Of a DNA stretch of 64,000 bases, positions 25,499-33,500 are shown in pieces; positions within the stretch are counted from its first letter, which is position 1, and each line of letters opens with the position of its first letter. The stretch is from CAZSNT01 sp964607765 (GTDB lineage Bacteria > Verrucomicrobiota > Lentisphaeria > Oligosphaerales > JABHEG01). The position numbers and the translations under genes are program-made. The notes below the pieces were generated by a model. The model was not told where the DNA came from. It made no database searches and was given only the letters and a program-made list of their open reading frames with translations. The stretch is taken from contig CAZSNT010000005.1 in NCBI GenBank assembly GCA_964607765.1, positions 1 through 64,000 on the forward strand, written 5' to 3'.

Positions 25499-26593
25499 TC
25501 AGGACTCGAACTTGGCGTGGTAGGCCGTCTTGAGCAGGTCCTGGTGGAAGAGCAACCCAATCCGGTTCGTGTAGGCCCGGCCGACCTTGGTCGATGACAA
25601 CAGGATCAGGCCGAGCGATTGCAGGTAGCTCAGGTTGTTGTAGAAGTGCGCGTAGCAGAACGGCTTCTCGTTCTTCGCGGCGCAGAGCTGGCTGTACCGT
25701 TCATAGATGTCCTTGACCAGGCCGTTCGGACTGTGCCCCGCCGCCTTGAGCACGAGAAGGTTGTTGTAGTTCAGGTCGCCGATCAGGTCGGCGGTCAGGT
25801 CTTCCCGGGCCGACCGAAAACACTCGTCCAAGTCCTGGCCTCGTTCGGTTGCCATGTAGTACAACGTCTTCAGCGCGACCCGGACATCGGCGTTCGTGTG
25901 CTTCACGACCAAGCCCGCGATCCGGCTGATCAGCTCGGCCGAGTGGGTGTGCAGACCGCGTTCGGCACGTTGCCGGAGAATCTCGGACACCTGGACGGCA
26001 TCGTAGTTCTTGAAATGCAACGGTACAGGGTGCAGGCTGGACCGCGTTCGCACGTCAATCTCAGCCACGAACTTCGGGTTGTTCGCCAGCAGAATAAGCA
26101 TGTAGTTGTCCGGGCACCGGCTCATCAGGTACAGGATCTCTTTGTGCCGGTCCTTGTCCGAGATGAAGTCCACCTCGTCCAGGACCACGACCGTGGGCGC
26201 GGAATATGCGCGCCGAAACCGGTCGAACAGCTCAGAGAGAGAGACGCCACGAGGCGTGACCGCGAGGAGATGCGCGAGCATCTTGAACGACGTGTTGTGC
26301 TCGCGCGCGTTGACATAGAGCAGGCGCGTTGGCCCGTCGGAGGCATTGAATAGTCGTTGGAGATACTTGACGGTGAGCGTCTTGCCGCAGCCGCGGCTGC
26401 CGAACGCGAAAATGTTGATGGGCAGATGTGACCGCTCGTACTTGACGATCGCCCTGGTAATCCGATCCATCTCCGGGCGTTCGGTCGGCTGATCCGGAAC
26501 GTAGTTGAGGTCGAACACACGGAAGTCGCGGATGTTCCGTACTTCGTTCTCGACCTGTTCGCGTTTCTGCCGCAAATACTGTTCCGGATCCAT
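25499..26593 (-). CDS. Orc1/Cdc6-like AAA+ replication initiator
   Basis: 364 aa. The AAA+ domain has Walker A FGSRGCGKT (residues 64-72), Walker B TVVVLDEVDFI (D139, E140) and sensor 1 LLANNP (169-173). A C-terminal winged-helix region (about 280-360: FYNNLSYLQSLGLILLSS) follows. Architecture and length match archaeal Orc1/Cdc6, which bind origins and load MCM. Residues 30-60 contain the typical YVPDQPTERPEMD recruitment segment. It should initiate replication of the element. It has its own TATA-like promoter and a divergent AbrB-like gene upstream. No MCM gene is visible, so the host helicase would be used. It could instead be a Cdc6-like ATPase in a bacterial element. Confidence 0.82.
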   Translation of the reverse strand: MDPEQYLRQKREQVENEVRNIRDFRVFDLNYVPDQPTERPEMDRITRAIVKYERSHLPINIFAFGSRGCGKTLTVKYLQRLFNASDGPTRLLYVNAREHNTSFKMLAHLLAVTPRGVSLSELFDRFRRAYSAPTVVVLDEVDFISDKDRHKEILYLMSRCPDNYMLILLANNPKFVAEIDVRTRSSLHPVPLHFKNYDAVQVSEILRQRAERGLHTHSAELISRIAGLVVKHTNADVRVALKTLYYMATERGQDLDECFRSAREDLTADLIGDLNYNNLLVLKAAGHSPNGLVKDIYERYSQLCAAKNEKPFCYAHFYNNLSYLQSLGLILLSSTKVGRAYTNRIGLLFHQDLLKTAYHAKFES

Positions 26594-26636
26594 TCTCCCC
26601 TGATCGCGTAGCCTCCACTACACGCATAATCCGCAC

Positions 26637-26650
26637 AGTATAAAAATGTT
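26637..26650 (-). promoter_or_regulatory. TATA-like element of the orc1/cdc6 gene
   Basis: Minus strand CATTTTTATACT (TATA centre ~26643) predicts a start near 26617 and a 24-base leader. The BRE match is weak (AGCAAA). It is placed divergently to the next promoter. Confidence 0.5.
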
Positions 26651-26684
26651 TGCTGTCCCTCAGCAGTGGGCAGCAGTGCCGGGA

Positions 26685-26700
26685 CCGAAAGATATATATA
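26685..26700 (+). promoter_or_regulatory. Archaeal-type promoter (BRE + TATA)
   Basis: CCGAAAGATATATATA. The TATA centre (~26697) is 27 bases before the ATG at 26724, giving a leaderless transcript. Confidence 0.75.
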
Positions 26701-26723
26701 CCAGCAGCGCCCAACACTGCCGT

Positions 26724-26879
26724 ATGGCCAAGTCTGCAACCTTCACGAAACGTATCGGCCGGTCGCGATCCAGTTTTGTCGTGTGGATTCCGCGCGACGT
26801 CGCGACTCTTCTTACGCTCGAGAGCGGCACCATCGTCGAAGTGCGCATCCGGAATCTGCGAGGTGATCACCCATCGTAG
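26724..26879 (+). CDS. AbrB/SpoVT-like swapped-hairpin protein
   Basis: 51 aa. FTKRIGRSRSSFVVWIPRDV followed by LTLESGTIVEVRIRNL is the strand-turn pattern of AbrB/MazE-like DNA-binding domains, with the Arg-Ser-rich first hairpin and WIP variant of the IP motif. Such proteins are antitoxins or transcription factors; archaeal genomes contain many short ones. The start at 26724 is set by the promoter distance. It is divergent from orc1/cdc6 and may regulate it. Confidence 0.65.
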   Translation: MAKSATFTKRIGRSRSSFVVWIPRDVATLLTLESGTIVEVRIRNLRGDHPS

Positions 26880-27062
26880 CCGCCATTCCGGACGCCCTTC
26901 GGCTCATTGTCGAGCCGATCGAGAGTATCCCCGTCACGCAGTTCTACGACAATTACCACCTCGTCATCGATCTTCTCATACTCCTTCTGTTGCTGATCCC
27001 GGCCTGTCGGGCCGTGGGCGAAGGCATTCCCCCACGGGCCCGGCAGGACGGTCGGGACGGCA

Positions 27063-27518
27063 TTGGCTGTGATCCTCGCCGCCATCGTCAGCACTGCCGA
27101 GGCATCGCTCATGTTCAGCATCCGTGATCTCGGGTTGGTGGTCGGTATGGGAGCGACACTGGGTGTTGGTATCGCCGCCTATTGGATCCTACGCGCGCTG
27201 GGCAGTGGCGCTATCACCGGCGGATCACTATCGGCCGCGGTCACCTACTTCGCGGCCCGGGCAATGATACCGGGCTCCATCTCGTCGACGAAAGCGACCG
27301 GCTGGGGGCCGTATCTCCACGCCGTGCCCGTCGTGGCAATCATCGTGATACTGCTACACTGGGTGGTCGCCGGCATGACTCGGCGTCGGGACCACAGTGT
27401 GGCCCGTCTCATCAAGGCAGCCCATCAGCCTCACCCAGCGACGCCCGTGACAGCGGTACCGTCACCAAGACGCCACAGAAAACGACATCCACCGCGTGTT
27501 AAGCATGGACGGCCGTAG
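27063..27518 (+). CDS. Multi-pass membrane protein
   Basis: 151 aa with a TTG start. Hydrophobic segments are seen at about residues 2-18 (VILAAIVSTAEASLMF), 24-44 (LGLVVGMGATLGVGIAAYW), 50-65 and 86-106 (VPVVAIIVILLHWVVAGM), followed by a basic His/Arg/Pro-rich cytoplasmic tail. Not recognised. A further hydrophobic segment is encoded upstream in another frame (about 26876-27050, FYDNYHLVIDLLILLLLIP), so the gene may be frameshifted or preceded by a second membrane peptide. It follows the AbrB-like gene and probably shares its message. Confidence 0.5.
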   Translation: MAVILAAIVSTAEASLMFSIRDLGLVVGMGATLGVGIAAYWILRALGSGAITGGSLSAAVTYFAARAMIPGSISSTKATGWGPYLHAVPVVAIIVILLHWVVAGMTRRRDHSVARLIKAAHQPHPATPVTAVPSPRRHRKRHPPRVKHGRP

Positions 27519-27622
27519 GATAAGGGGTTGTTGCCAGCATGCAGTTGGTGTGTCGACCTATCGGTAGGCCGGCGCCAAACGGCAGTGCTGCCGCTACACG
27601 AGTCGCGGCTGACGCCGGGCGA

Positions 27623-27769
27623 TCACTCGCCGTCTTGTGGCAGGATCGGCGCCTCAATGTCCCTGGCATCCTCGTCGGACACCAGCAAACCGACCTTCCT
27701 GCGCAGCTTCTCACGTTCCATTCTCCGGAACGGATCGCTCCCGAATCCTCGGTCCATTGGGGTTGTCAT
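27623..27769 (-). CDS. Small leaderless protein
   Basis: 48 aa (MTTPMDRGFGSDPFRRMER...), charged, with no known motif. The ATG at 27769 is exactly 26 bases from the centre of an archaeal-type TATA box and lacks a Shine-Dalgarno, so leaderless translation is expected. It ends the archaeal-type cluster, just left of the defence island. Confidence 0.6.
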   Translation of the reverse strand: MTTPMDRGFGSDPFRRMEREKLRRKVGLLVSDEDARDIEAPILPQDGE

Positions 27770-27790
27770 AGCAGGAGGTGGGCCGTTGGG

Positions 27791-27809
27791 GTATATAAGT
27801 GCTTCGGTT
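27791..27809 (-). promoter_or_regulatory. Archaeal-type promoter (BRE + TATA)
   Basis: Minus strand ACCGAAGCAC TTATATAC. Centre ~27795, 26 bases from the ATG at 27769. Confidence 0.7.
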
Positions 27810-27901
27810 CGCTTGCACACACACGGGGAAGGCGTCGAGTGTGACCCCGAAGTGAAGTCCACACACGCGCGCCCAGTCAACGGCAAGGCGACCGGCAGAC
27901 C

Positions 27902-29944
27902 TCACAGCTCCTGCACGGTCCAACCGGCGGAACGGAGTGCTGCGAGGTTGGCTTCGTGTTCTGGATCATCGCCCAGTCCATCCGCCCGCACGGCGAGGCA
28001 CAGCAGATGTGAGGGGCGGGTCATCGCAGTGTAGATAAGTCGCATCCGGTCAAGTCGCTCCACACCTTCCCGCCGTGCTGCGCCGTGTTTTTCTCCCAGG
28101 AGCCAGGGCAGCAGGTCCGTCAGATCGTTCTTCTTGAACCGGGTTTCCAGAACGAGCGTTGCCGTGTGGGTTTGCCCTTTGGCGCTGTGAATCGTGCCAA
28201 CGTTGATGTCGACGACACGCGAGCCGTCCTCGAAATGGTAGACGTTCGGAGGTCGCTTCCCGCTTGTCTGTTCCTCCAGAGCGCTCCCGGCGAACTCGTC
28301 TGACCACTGACAGAACTCGTCCGCTGCCACGTTCCATTGATCTCCCACCACTGGCCGGAGAGCACGCCGAACTCGCGCAATCTGCCGAGACCACACCCGT
28401 TCGGTGATGGGTACAGTCTCCACGCACCATCGCCAAATGAGATTGCCCGCCAGTTTCGTGGCGGTCGTGTCTTCGGCAATTGCCTCACGGAGAGATCTTG
28501 CTGGCCGTCGATCACCGAATTCTGCCGTCGGACATACGGCGCGCGCCAACTCGATTACCCCCTTCGCTGCCAGCCTGACGGCCTCGGCACAGTCGTTCTG
28601 GCGTATCCGGGATCGCTGGGCCAGATGAACGTAATCAGCCAATCTGCCGGGGCGCGGCTCCAACTTGGCGGCCTGGGGTTCGTATGCACTCCAGTAGTGT
28701 CCCAAGTGCCGTGGGACGTTGTCGTCCTCTACCTGGGATTGCCCCACTCGGCCGATTGCCCGGGCAAGGAACGCGCTCGAGCAGATAACGGAATCGGGGA
28801 ACGTGCGCAAGAGCAGCTCGCCGAAGGCCGGCAACACCTCGCCCGCAGATCTCGTCTTGAATAGGAAGATGGTGTGCGGCATGCCTTCTTCGTTCAAGGG
28901 CGTGCCGAACCGCTCCCTGTTTGGGCCGTCCCCCACGAGACTTGGGTCTGGCGGCACGGGCGCCAATGGTTGTGCCCTTGCGGCAATTGTGCGCCCGAAT
29001 CGCTTGCTATTCGGGATCGATTGCACGCAGTTCCCGGGGAAGGGATCAGTCGTGGCCCGTGTCCCACCGAAGTCGTAGATCGCCTGGTTCGAATCCCCGA
29101 ATCTCTGGCGAATCACACAGGCCTCTGCCGGGAACAGTGCCGCCAGGATACGATTCTGTAGTTCCGACGTATCCTGCATTTCGTCAATGAACACGACGGG
29201 AAAGCGCTGCCGGACGAACTGGATCGCCTCCGGACACTGTGAAGCCAGGCGCTCTGCCCATGCGAACATGTCATCGTAGCGCCAGAAGCCCGCTTCTGCC
29301 GCTCGCCGTTTGATCTTCGCCAACGTCTGATATGTGGCAGCGTCGGGGCCACACGGGAGTCTTCCCGCCGCCGACCCCAACTCCAGCTCTGGACCATCGT
29401 ACCGAAGCGAACGTATCGTCTTGTCGGGGCTATACTGCTCCCGGCGAGAGAGGAACCCCCGGGCCGTCGCGTAAGCACGCACGCGGTATAGCAGTCTGCG
29501 GCAGCATTCCCCGCTGGCCTCATCGTCAACCAGTTGCACCTTCTTGCCTTCAGAGCGGAGCAGCGGCAGAGCGAGAAACTCATTGGCAAAACTGTGAATG
29601 GTGCCAACAAAATGCGGGTATGACAGCAATAGCTGACCGGCTCTCGTCCCGGCGAGTTTCTCTTCGATCTCCAAGCGGGCGACATTGGTGTGCGACAACA
29701 CGCAGATTCCGCGGCGCGCGTATGGCCATTTCTCCGCCAGCAGAGCCAGTTTTGCCACAAGCAGCGTCGTTTTGCCACTCCCAGGACAGGCTTGGACGTC
29801 GAAGTTGCCGTTCGACCGCAGCACATTCTGCCGGGGAGCGTCGAACTCCACGCCCAAATGCTCAGCGATTCTCCCGATATCGACGTCCGAGATCGGCGGG
29901 ATTGCAGACTCAATGTTGCTGGCTGGCTGATCCATCGGTCTCAT
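27902..29944 (-). CDS. gajB: UvrD-like helicase, Gabija GajB-like
   Basis: 680 aa superfamily-1A helicase: motif I QACPGSGKTTLL (residues 51-62), motif II VVFIDEMQD near 250, motif III RFGDSNQAIYDFGG, motif VI RLIYTAMTRP near 640. It overlaps the OLD-family gene upstream by 4 bases (ATGA). An OLD-TOPRIM nuclease followed by a UvrD-like helicase is the definition of the Gabija antiphage system, in which GajB unwinds or senses DNA ends and activates the GajA nuclease. It is longer than typical GajB (about 500 aa). Last gene of the 22-kb defence string. Confidence 0.78.
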   Translation of the reverse strand: MRPMDQPASNIESAIPPISDVDIGRIAEHLGVEFDAPRQNVLRSNGNFDVQACPGSGKTTLLVAKLALLAEKWPYARRGICVLSHTNVARLEIEEKLAGTRAGQLLLSYPHFVGTIHSFANEFLALPLLRSEGKKVQLVDDEASGECCRRLLYRVRAYATARGFLSRREQYSPDKTIRSLRYDGPELELGSAAGRLPCGPDAATYQTLAKIKRRAAEAGFWRYDDMFAWAERLASQCPEAIQFVRQRFPVVFIDEMQDTSELQNRILAALFPAEACVIRQRFGDSNQAIYDFGGTRATTDPFPGNCVQSIPNSKRFGRTIAARAQPLAPVPPDPSLVGDGPNRERFGTPLNEEGMPHTIFLFKTRSAGEVLPAFGELLLRTFPDSVICSSAFLARAIGRVGQSQVEDDNVPRHLGHYWSAYEPQAAKLEPRPGRLADYVHLAQRSRIRQNDCAEAVRLAAKGVIELARAVCPTAEFGDRRPARSLREAIAEDTTATKLAGNLIWRWCVETVPITERVWSRQIARVRRALRPVVGDQWNVAADEFCQWSDEFAGSALEEQTSGKRPPNVYHFEDGSRVVDINVGTIHSAKGQTHTATLVLETRFKKNDLTDLLPWLLGEKHGAARREGVERLDRMRLIYTAMTRPSHLLCLAVRADGLGDDPEHEANLAALRSAGWTVQEL

Positions 29945-32019
29945 TGGGGCCCGTTGCCGGGATCCGCTATAGCGCCGTCCCCCTCATCCTCCCCCGAGGC
30001 CGTGTTGGTCACATATGCTATCGCATCTCGGATGTACGCTGGGATGAATTTCGAGAGTTTGGCCCGGTTCGCCGGTGTTGCCGTTGCCCCATAGCGTTTC
30101 TCCAGGTTCGACGCGAGATGTTGGGCGGTCATGGCCTTGGACACCCCACCCATCAACGGGGCGCAAATCTGGCACGCTATGTAGTCGGCCGCGTCGCTGC
30201 GCCCCTCCGCTTCTTCTTTCACCTTCTTCAGAGACTCCTTTGCTTCCGTCAGCGCGGTCGCCCGACCGTCAGCGTCATCTGCATGGCTCTTCCTCTTGTC
30301 TTCCCGGGCCTCTTCCGCAGCCAGGGCAATCGCCGTGGTCAGGCTGTGGCGTAGACCGGCGCGAGCCAAGTCATACTCCAAAGTCCAATGGTCCGCCACG
30401 AACGTGCGGACGTTCTCACCGTCGTCTTCACACCGCCCCTGGCGCCACTTCTCCCGCGCCTCGTCGTCCGGGAGATCAGATTCGAACCGGGCACCCCGGC
30501 CGCGCTTCTTCGCTTCTCCGTCCTCATCGTCATCGTCCGCAGCCCCGAACACCTCCCGGGCACAGTCCGGCATGATGTCGCGGTCGGCCAGGCACGCAAC
30601 TCGGATCGGTAGACTCGGGGCGGGCGTCCCGTTAGGCAATGGTCTCCTGCGGAAGATCCGGGCGTAGCGGCGGAGACCGCGGCTTCCTACGTTGACGATG
30701 GATACCCCATACCGAGTGAAGTCACGCCCGAGCAGACGAGCGAGTGTCGGCAGAAGCAAGTTTTCGGCATCACCCTCAACGATCATCACGCCGCGCGCGA
30801 AGAACAGGTTGGCTTTCGTCACGTCCAGGAAACGCTCAAGGAAACGGTAGTCGGTTCGGGAGAGCAGCGTGTGTTCCGCGCCCATTGGATAGGCTTTGCC
30901 AGCACACATGAGAATCAGGTTGGCAAGTCTTACCTTGGAAACCAAGTTTGGACTGTGACTTGTGATGATGACTTGCACCCGTCTGCCCTCCGCCATGCTG
31001 GCTTGTTCCTGGAGGAAATCCACCAGGCGCAGTTGCAGCTGAGGGTGCAGGTGGGCCTCCGGCTCTTCAATGAGCAGCAACGGAAGCGTGTCCTGCTCTT
31101 GGCCGAGAAGAAGAAGCTCGCACGCCATGAACAGGAGGTTGTTGTAGCCGAGCCCATGTGGGAGTTCGCCCTCCACGTCACCGACCGTGGAGAGTCTCAG
31201 TTCCAGCTTCTCGAGGACCGCCCGGAGTCGTTGGTCCTCGGTTGCGCGGTCAGCCACGGATATCCGACTGCTCAGAGGGTCATCGCCCAAGTTCAGGCCG
31301 GCAAGATATGTGGCGTCGAGTCTGTTCCGGGCCTCTTTGACGCCCTCGTTCTCTTGGATCAAATGGTCGGCCAGCTTGGACACGTTGACCACGCTCCTGG
31401 GAAACTCGGCTTCCTCCTGAGCTTCCACCGCCGCCACGAACTCGGCAGGTTCGAATTCCTCGTCGGCGTCTGCCGCGATCTCCTTCGTGTATTGCAGTAT
31501 CTGGGACAGCCGGGAATTCCGGCCGGCATCGAGCTCACGCTCTGCGTCACGGAGGGGGCGCAGGTACGTCGTTTGCAGCAACAGCCGAGCGTTGTAGTCC
31601 AGCTGGGGCCCAGCCCCATCCTGTCCCGACCGCACGTCCACCCAGATTCTCCTCCTTGCAGACAGCGACTCGTTGCGCGTGGCCCGAAAAGTGACGTAGA
31701 GGCAGGCTTTGCCGTCTTCGTAAGTGAGGTACTCCAACAGGGCCCCGCCACTTTCCTTGTCAATGTCCGTGAACTTGCAGCGAATCCTGAACTCCTGTGC
31801 TCTCTCGCCGCCTGCAACGTGGAAATCGCCGTCATTCACGCGCAGGAAATCCTGACTCGTGGTACCCAACGCGAAACGCATGGCGTCAATGACGGCTGTT
31901 TTCCCGGCATCATTCTCGCCAACAAGCACGTTGAGCCCAGCCTGCAGTGGCAGATTCAGTACATCCGGACCGGTGCCGAAGAGACGGAAGTTCTCGATGT
32001 ATAGCTCTGAAATGTGCAT
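29941..32019 (-). CDS. gajA: OLD-family ATPase-TOPRIM nuclease, Gabija GajA-like
   Basis: 692 aa. N-terminal ABC-type ATPase with Walker A VGENDAGKT (33-41) and Walker B LLLIEEPEAHLHP near 320. The C-terminal TOPRIM domain has the acidic IVEGDAENLLLP near 416 and CLADRDIMPD near 480. This matches OLD nucleases and GajA, a nucleotide-sensing endonuclease. The start at 32019 (MHISELYIENF) fits the family N terminus; a GTG at 32058 adds 13 residues and overlaps the RT stop. The internal acidic insertion (EVFGAADDDDEDGEAK) near 495 is odd. OLD-TOPRIM proteins also occur with some retrons, and the RT gene is directly upstream. Confidence 0.78.
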   Translation of the reverse strand: MHISELYIENFRLFGTGPDVLNLPLQAGLNVLVGENDAGKTAVIDAMRFALGTTSQDFLRVNDGDFHVAGGERAQEFRIRCKFTDIDKESGGALLEYLTYEDGKACLYVTFRATRNESLSARRRIWVDVRSGQDGAGPQLDYNARLLLQTTYLRPLRDAERELDAGRNSRLSQILQYTKEIAADADEEFEPAEFVAAVEAQEEAEFPRSVVNVSKLADHLIQENEGVKEARNRLDATYLAGLNLGDDPLSSRISVADRATEDQRLRAVLEKLELRLSTVGDVEGELPHGLGYNNLLFMACELLLLGQEQDTLPLLLIEEPEAHLHPQLQLRLVDFLQEQASMAEGRRVQVIITSHSPNLVSKVRLANLILMCAGKAYPMGAEHTLLSRTDYRFLERFLDVTKANLFFARGVMIVEGDAENLLLPTLARLLGRDFTRYGVSIVNVGSRGLRRYARIFRRRPLPNGTPAPSLPIRVACLADRDIMPDCAREVFGAADDDDEDGEAKKRGRGARFESDLPDDEAREKWRQGRCEDDGENVRTFVADHWTLEYDLARAGLRHSLTTAIALAAEEAREDKRKSHADDADGRATALTEAKESLKKVKEEAEGRSDAADYIACQICAPLMGGVSKAMTAQHLASNLEKRYGATATPANRAKLSKFIPAYIRDAIAYVTNTASGEDEGDGAIADPGNGPQ

Positions 32020-32045
32020 TCTCCTGGAACCGTCCCCTCTGGTTT

Positions 32046-33317
32046 CTAGATCGGCCACTCGATACTTTCGTAGTCATTTTGGAGCAGCTGGGCATACAGC
32101 GGATCCACTTGTCTGGCATACGTGATCAGACCATGCACATGATTCCTCAAGCCAATGGTCGAGCGGAAGCCCCGCACTTTGGCGTGATGAGCGGCGTCTC
32201 GACGGCAGAAATGGATGTGGCACTCCAGTCGCCGCCTAAACTCTTTGGTCAATCGCGGCCTATCACCGTCTACGAGCAACCCCAGTACGACTTTCCGAGC
32301 CCCGGGAGGAATCACTTGGACCTTCTGGGGATGCGGACGAAGCCCGTGGCTTGGCAACGCCGCGTAGACGCGACGGATCAGACCTCGGGCTTCGTCACGG
32401 CCGAAATCTCTATCTCGTGTTGAGAATGCCATGTCGTCGGCATAGCGCGTGTAGACCATGCCCACCTCACCTGCCAATTCCGCGAGTTGGCTGTCGAGTT
32501 CTCTGACTATGAGGTTCGACAGTCTGGGACTGGTAGGCGCCCCCTGGGGGAGGTGCCCAATGCGTGAACAGTCGTACGCTCGGATCGAATAAGGTGCGGC
32601 GTGCCGTTGCCGGGCACCCCCGCCACCGGCGCCTTCTGAGGCGCTCTCGGCCCATCCCAACGGGGGCGCCGTTTCCGCAGATTCTCTGAGCATGCGCTTG
32701 CGAAGCGCTTCCGGAAACGAGGAGGAGGACTTCCGACGAGCATGGTGGTTCCCCCAGTTGGCTCTCTTGTATTTGCGGGCCTCCTCCGGCAGCACCTTAG
32801 TACACAGCCGCGCAAGCTCGAAGGACAGAAGCTCCCCAAAGCCAGCGGCGAGGAACACTCGGTACGCCTGGATCTCGGAAAGGGACTCGAAGAAGTGCCG
32901 GAGGTCGATCTTCAGAAGCCACCGGCATCCGACATGCTGTTTCGCACAAGCTGCTGTGGACGATCCCGTACTGTATGCGTAGCTGTTTGGGCTTGGGCGA
33001 AGGGCAGCCAGAACATGGTGGTCAAGCCATCTCTGGGCTTTCAGCAGGGATGGGCATGGCACACTGATGTATCTGCGCCCCCCTGAACGCTTGCGGACGG
33101 AGAAGACCCGATAGGGATCTGTGCCGCGGGTTACGACGGACCGGAGAAACGCGTAATCCGTGCCTGTGCGGAACGCCAGATGCCCGAGGGTCAGGACTGT
33201 TGGCATGCCCTCGCTCTGGAGGACCTGCTGTTGACACAGAGCGGCTTCGACGACCTCAGAGGGAACACCGTCTGTGTCGCCTTGCTGGCGGTAGAGATGA
33301 GGAGCCCAGCGAGTCAT
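32046..33317 (-). CDS. Retron-type reverse transcriptase
   Basis: 423 aa. RT motifs are present: IDLRHFFESL near residue 135, LPQGAPTSPRLSNL near 259, the active site YTRYADDMAFS near 292, and a C-terminal VLGLLVDG followed by TKEFRRRLECHIHF, which matches retron region Y with VLG in place of the usual VTG. About 80 residues of Ser/Gly/Arg-rich sequence are inserted between residues ~175 and 255. A structured non-coding segment with terminal 13-bp inverted repeats lies directly upstream, as in retrons. The ATG at 33317 lies beside the a2 repeat; an internal start is possible. It should copy the msd RNA into branched msDNA. Confidence 0.8.
   Translation of the reverse strand: MTRWAPHLYRQQGDTDGVPSEVVEAALCQQQVLQSEGMPTVLTLGHLAFRTGTDYAFLRSVVTRGTDPYRVFSVRKRSGGRRYISVPCPSLLKAQRWLDHHVLAALRPSPNSYAYSTGSSTAACAKQHVGCRWLLKIDLRHFFESLSEIQAYRVFLAAGFGELLSFELARLCTKVLPEEARKYKRANWGNHHARRKSSSSFPEALRKRMLRESAETAPPLGWAESASEGAGGGGARQRHAAPYSIRAYDCSRIGHLPQGAPTSPRLSNLIVRELDSQLAELAGEVGMVYTRYADDMAFSTRDRDFGRDEARGLIRRVYAALPSHGLRPHPQKVQVIPPGARKVVLGLLVDGDRPRLTKEFRRRLECHIHFCRRDAAHHAKVRGFRSTIGLRNHVHGLITYARQVDPLYAQLLQNDYESIEWPI
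33301..33313. repeat. Retron a2 repeat
   Basis: GGAGCCCAGCGAG on the plus strand is the exact inverse of 33511-33523. It overlaps the first codons of the RT gene. Confidence 0.8.
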
Positions 33318-33500
33318 CTACTTTGACTCCTCGCGCAGCGAGGATCAGCATGGCACGCCCCAAGGCTCACGCAGGGACCAGCATGCCATGCTGACCCTTG
33401 GGCACAAGCCTGGGCGTCTCCCGGGAGGCCTGGTAGTCCAGACCCCGTGTGGGCGCCGACAAGCGGACGACCACCGGTATTCTCCTCTCGGAGACCTGAA

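Noticed and set aside
26863..27072. GTG frame starting within GAGGTGATC after the AbrB-like gene
   Set aside because: The product is Arg/His/Pro-rich without structure; the neighbouring frame encodes a real-looking hydrophobic segment instead.
30871..32004. Plus-strand ORF of 377 codons opposite the OLD-family gene
   Set aside because: It mirrors the minus-strand gene frame, gives no family motif, and has no ribosome site; it is a by-product of GC-rich codon use.
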